From M0108 sp963841065 (GTDB taxonomy: Bacteria > Pseudomonadota > Gammaproteobacteria > Chromatiales > Chromatiaceae), in the NCBI GenBank assembly GCA_963841065.1, contig CAWJBI010000058.1:82131-146130 (forward strand): a stretch of 64,000 nt of DNA, given 5' to 3'. This document shows positions 62,873 to 64,000 of the stretch, piece after piece; positions within the stretch are counted from its first letter, which is position 1, and every line of letters starts with the position of its first letter. The notes beneath the pieces are model-generated. The model saw only the letters and a program-made list of their open reading frames with translations, was not told the DNA's origin and did not search any database. The translations under genes were made by a program, and so were the position numbers.

Positions 62873-63199
62873 ATGAAAGCACTCAATCTCCTCGCCTTGG
62901 CCCTGGCTACGGCCAGCCTGATCGCCACTGGCGCGGCCCAGGCACGGGGACCGGGAAATGGCGGTGGCATGGGCAACGGGCATGGCGGTGGCCAGGGTCA
63001 AGGTCAGGGACAGATGCAGCATGCCCCCGATGGCAGGGGTGGCGGCATGGGCGGCCAAGGTGGCGACCAGGGTCAGGGCGGACAATTTGGCTCCCAAACC
63101 CGCGACCTGAATGCCAATGCCGGCGAGGTGTCGATCCGTGGCCGGGACCGGCTGCAAACCCGGAGCAGGACGCCTTCCGTGCCCGCTATAACCCAATAA
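62873..63199 (+). CDS. Gly/Gln-rich secreted protein
   Basis: 108 residues. Signal peptide (MKALNLLALALATASLIATG, cleavage near AAQA) then repeats of Gly, Gln, Met and Asn (GNGGGMGNGHGGGQGQGQGQ). The C-terminal part is basic and unstructured by appearance. ATG 62873 has only the weak AGGAA upstream, but gives a proper signal peptide; an upstream in-frame ATG at 62852 does not. Not recognised as a family. It precedes the DUF2202 gene on the same strand. Confidence 0.6.
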   Translation: MKALNLLALALATASLIATGAAQARGPGNGGGMGNGHGGGQGQGQGQMQHAPDGRGGGMGGQGGDQGQGGQFGSQTRDLNANAGEVSIRGRDRLQTRSRTPSVPAITQ

Positions 63200-63335
63200 A
63201 CCCGAGAAGCCAGTCGCCACCCAGGAACCGCCAGCCCGGGGCAGGAGCAGGTCCCATCAGGGTCCAGACGGCCGGAAAGCGGCGACTTGGGAAGCCCGGA
63301 TACTCAATCCCTATTTTCTAGAGAGAATCAACTCC

Positions 63336-63974
63336 ATGAATATCAGAATGAATCTGTTTGTTATGACCCTGGTGGCGGCATTGGCGGGACCTATGGGGTT
63401 CCTGGGTACTGATGCCCTGGCGGCCGGTCCCCAAGGGGGTCGGGGGGTGCGCGTCCAACCCCTAAGCGCCGATGAGGCGGCAACCCTGACCTTCATGCGC
63501 GAGGAGGAAAAAATGGCCCGGGATGTCTATTTGAATATGGCGGCGCGCTGGGCCCTGCCACCCTTTGCCAATATCGCTAAATCCGAGCAGCAGCACATGG
63601 ATGCGATCAAGGCCAAGCTGGACAAGTATCGCCTGCCAGATCCGGCCATGGCCGAGATTGGCACCTTCCGGAATGCGGAGCTCCAGGCCCTTTACGATGG
63701 GCTGATGGACCGGGGTGAGACCTCCTACCTGGAAGCCCTCTGGGTGGGTGGCCTGATCGAGGAGGTGGATATCGAGGACATCGACAATGCCATCGCCGCC
63801 ACCAGTCACGCTGACCTGGCCCAGGTCTATGGCAACCTGCTGCGCGGCTCTCGCAATCACCTGCGCGCCTTCGCCAGCACGATCGAGCGTCAGGGTGTGG
63901 TATACGAGGCCCAACATCTCGACCAGGAAATCGTGGACGCCATCATCGACAGCCCCATGGAACGGGGCAAGTAA
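63336..63974 (+). CDS. DUF2202 secreted protein, ferritin-like
   Basis: 212 residues. Signal peptide (MTLVAALAGPMGFLGTDALA) then DUF2202 pattern LSADEAATLTFMREEEKMAR, NIAKSEQQHMDAIKAKLDKY, AELQALYDGLMDRGETSYLE and LRGSRNHLRAF. Glu and E-x-x-H motifs spaced over four helices suggest a ferritin-like di-iron site. Function of the family is not known to me. The stop is at 63972-63974, before the right edge. Confidence 0.83.
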   Translation: MNIRMNLFVMTLVAALAGPMGFLGTDALAAGPQGGRGVRVQPLSADEAATLTFMREEEKMARDVYLNMAARWALPPFANIAKSEQQHMDAIKAKLDKYRLPDPAMAEIGTFRNAELQALYDGLMDRGETSYLEALWVGGLIEEVDIEDIDNAIAATSHADLAQVYGNLLRGSRNHLRAFASTIERQGVVYEAQHLDQEIVDAIIDSPMERGK

Positions 63975-64000
63975 CCTCTTGGGTCGCATGAGAGGCGCAT

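Overview
The window comes from a GC-rich gammaproteobacterium, most probably a purple sulfur bacterium (Chromatiaceae or a close relative). The main clue is a secreted protein of Gly/Tyr/Trp/Asn-Pro repeats at 13523-13879 that looks like a sulfur globule envelope protein. The accA-tilS pair, PEP carboxylase, Aat-Bpt pair and UvrC-PgsA-tRNA-Gly neighbourhood fit this placement. No rRNA, CRISPR array, transposase, integrase or phage gene was seen.

Layout. 0-13 kb holds housekeeping and metabolic genes: the tail of a CorC-type CBS protein, an HBM-HAMP sensor, mgtE, tilS, accA, a thioredoxin/DsbD-like fusion, arfB, an HhH-GPD glycosylase, a GlgC-like protein that has lost active-site motifs, and ppc. 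13-24 kb carries the sulfur globule gene, a frameshifted deaD, two secreted or lipoprotein genes (one DUF2272, one with a papain-like pattern), a dicarboxylate/cation symporter, a MurE-like ligase with an unusual N-terminus, a GH3 glycosidase and a MAPEG protein. 25-33 kb is a decaying accessory segment: an L,D-transpeptidase remnant, a ribbon-helix-helix/PIN toxin-antitoxin pair with a palindromic operator, a BcgI-like nuclease-methylase with a broken specificity gene, a broken Yellow/MRJP-like gene, and a second toxin-antitoxin pair whose toxin runs directly into a truncated LD-carboxypeptidase gene. 33-37 kb is a putrescine-type potFGHI operon. 37-45 kb has an OmpA-like coiled-coil protein, a CbiX-like chelatase, HrpB, an orphan small protein and the two N-end-rule aminoacyl transferases (aat, bpt). 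Two copies of a 90-bp palindrome-bounded repeat lie here, with a partial third copy.

45.5-56.1 kb is the most interesting part. It is a complete cluster around Anbu, the proteasome-like peptidase. Two divergent operons each encode a circularly permuted ATP-grasp module and an alpha-E module, as a fusion in one operon and as separate genes in the other. The leftward operon adds two transglutaminase-like proteins, one of them the giant DUF2126 type. Anbu converges on the rightward operon and overlaps its last gene. A textbook sigma-54 promoter precedes the rightward operon. The set suggests an ATP-dependent peptide ligation, trimming and degradation pathway under RpoN, but its substrate is not known.

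56-64 kb holds tRNA-Gly(GCC) with its terminator, a repair/lipid operon (UDG family 5-like, uvrC, pgsA), a PepSY / response regulator / histidine kinase operon, and small secreted proteins (His-rich, Gly/Gln-rich, DUF2202).

Many genes carry one-base frameshifts, including ones normally intact such as tilS and deaD. Most of those I could resolve are one extra base in a G/C-rich run, so assembly indels are a likely cause there. The 25-33 kb genes carry several lesions each and look more like true decay.
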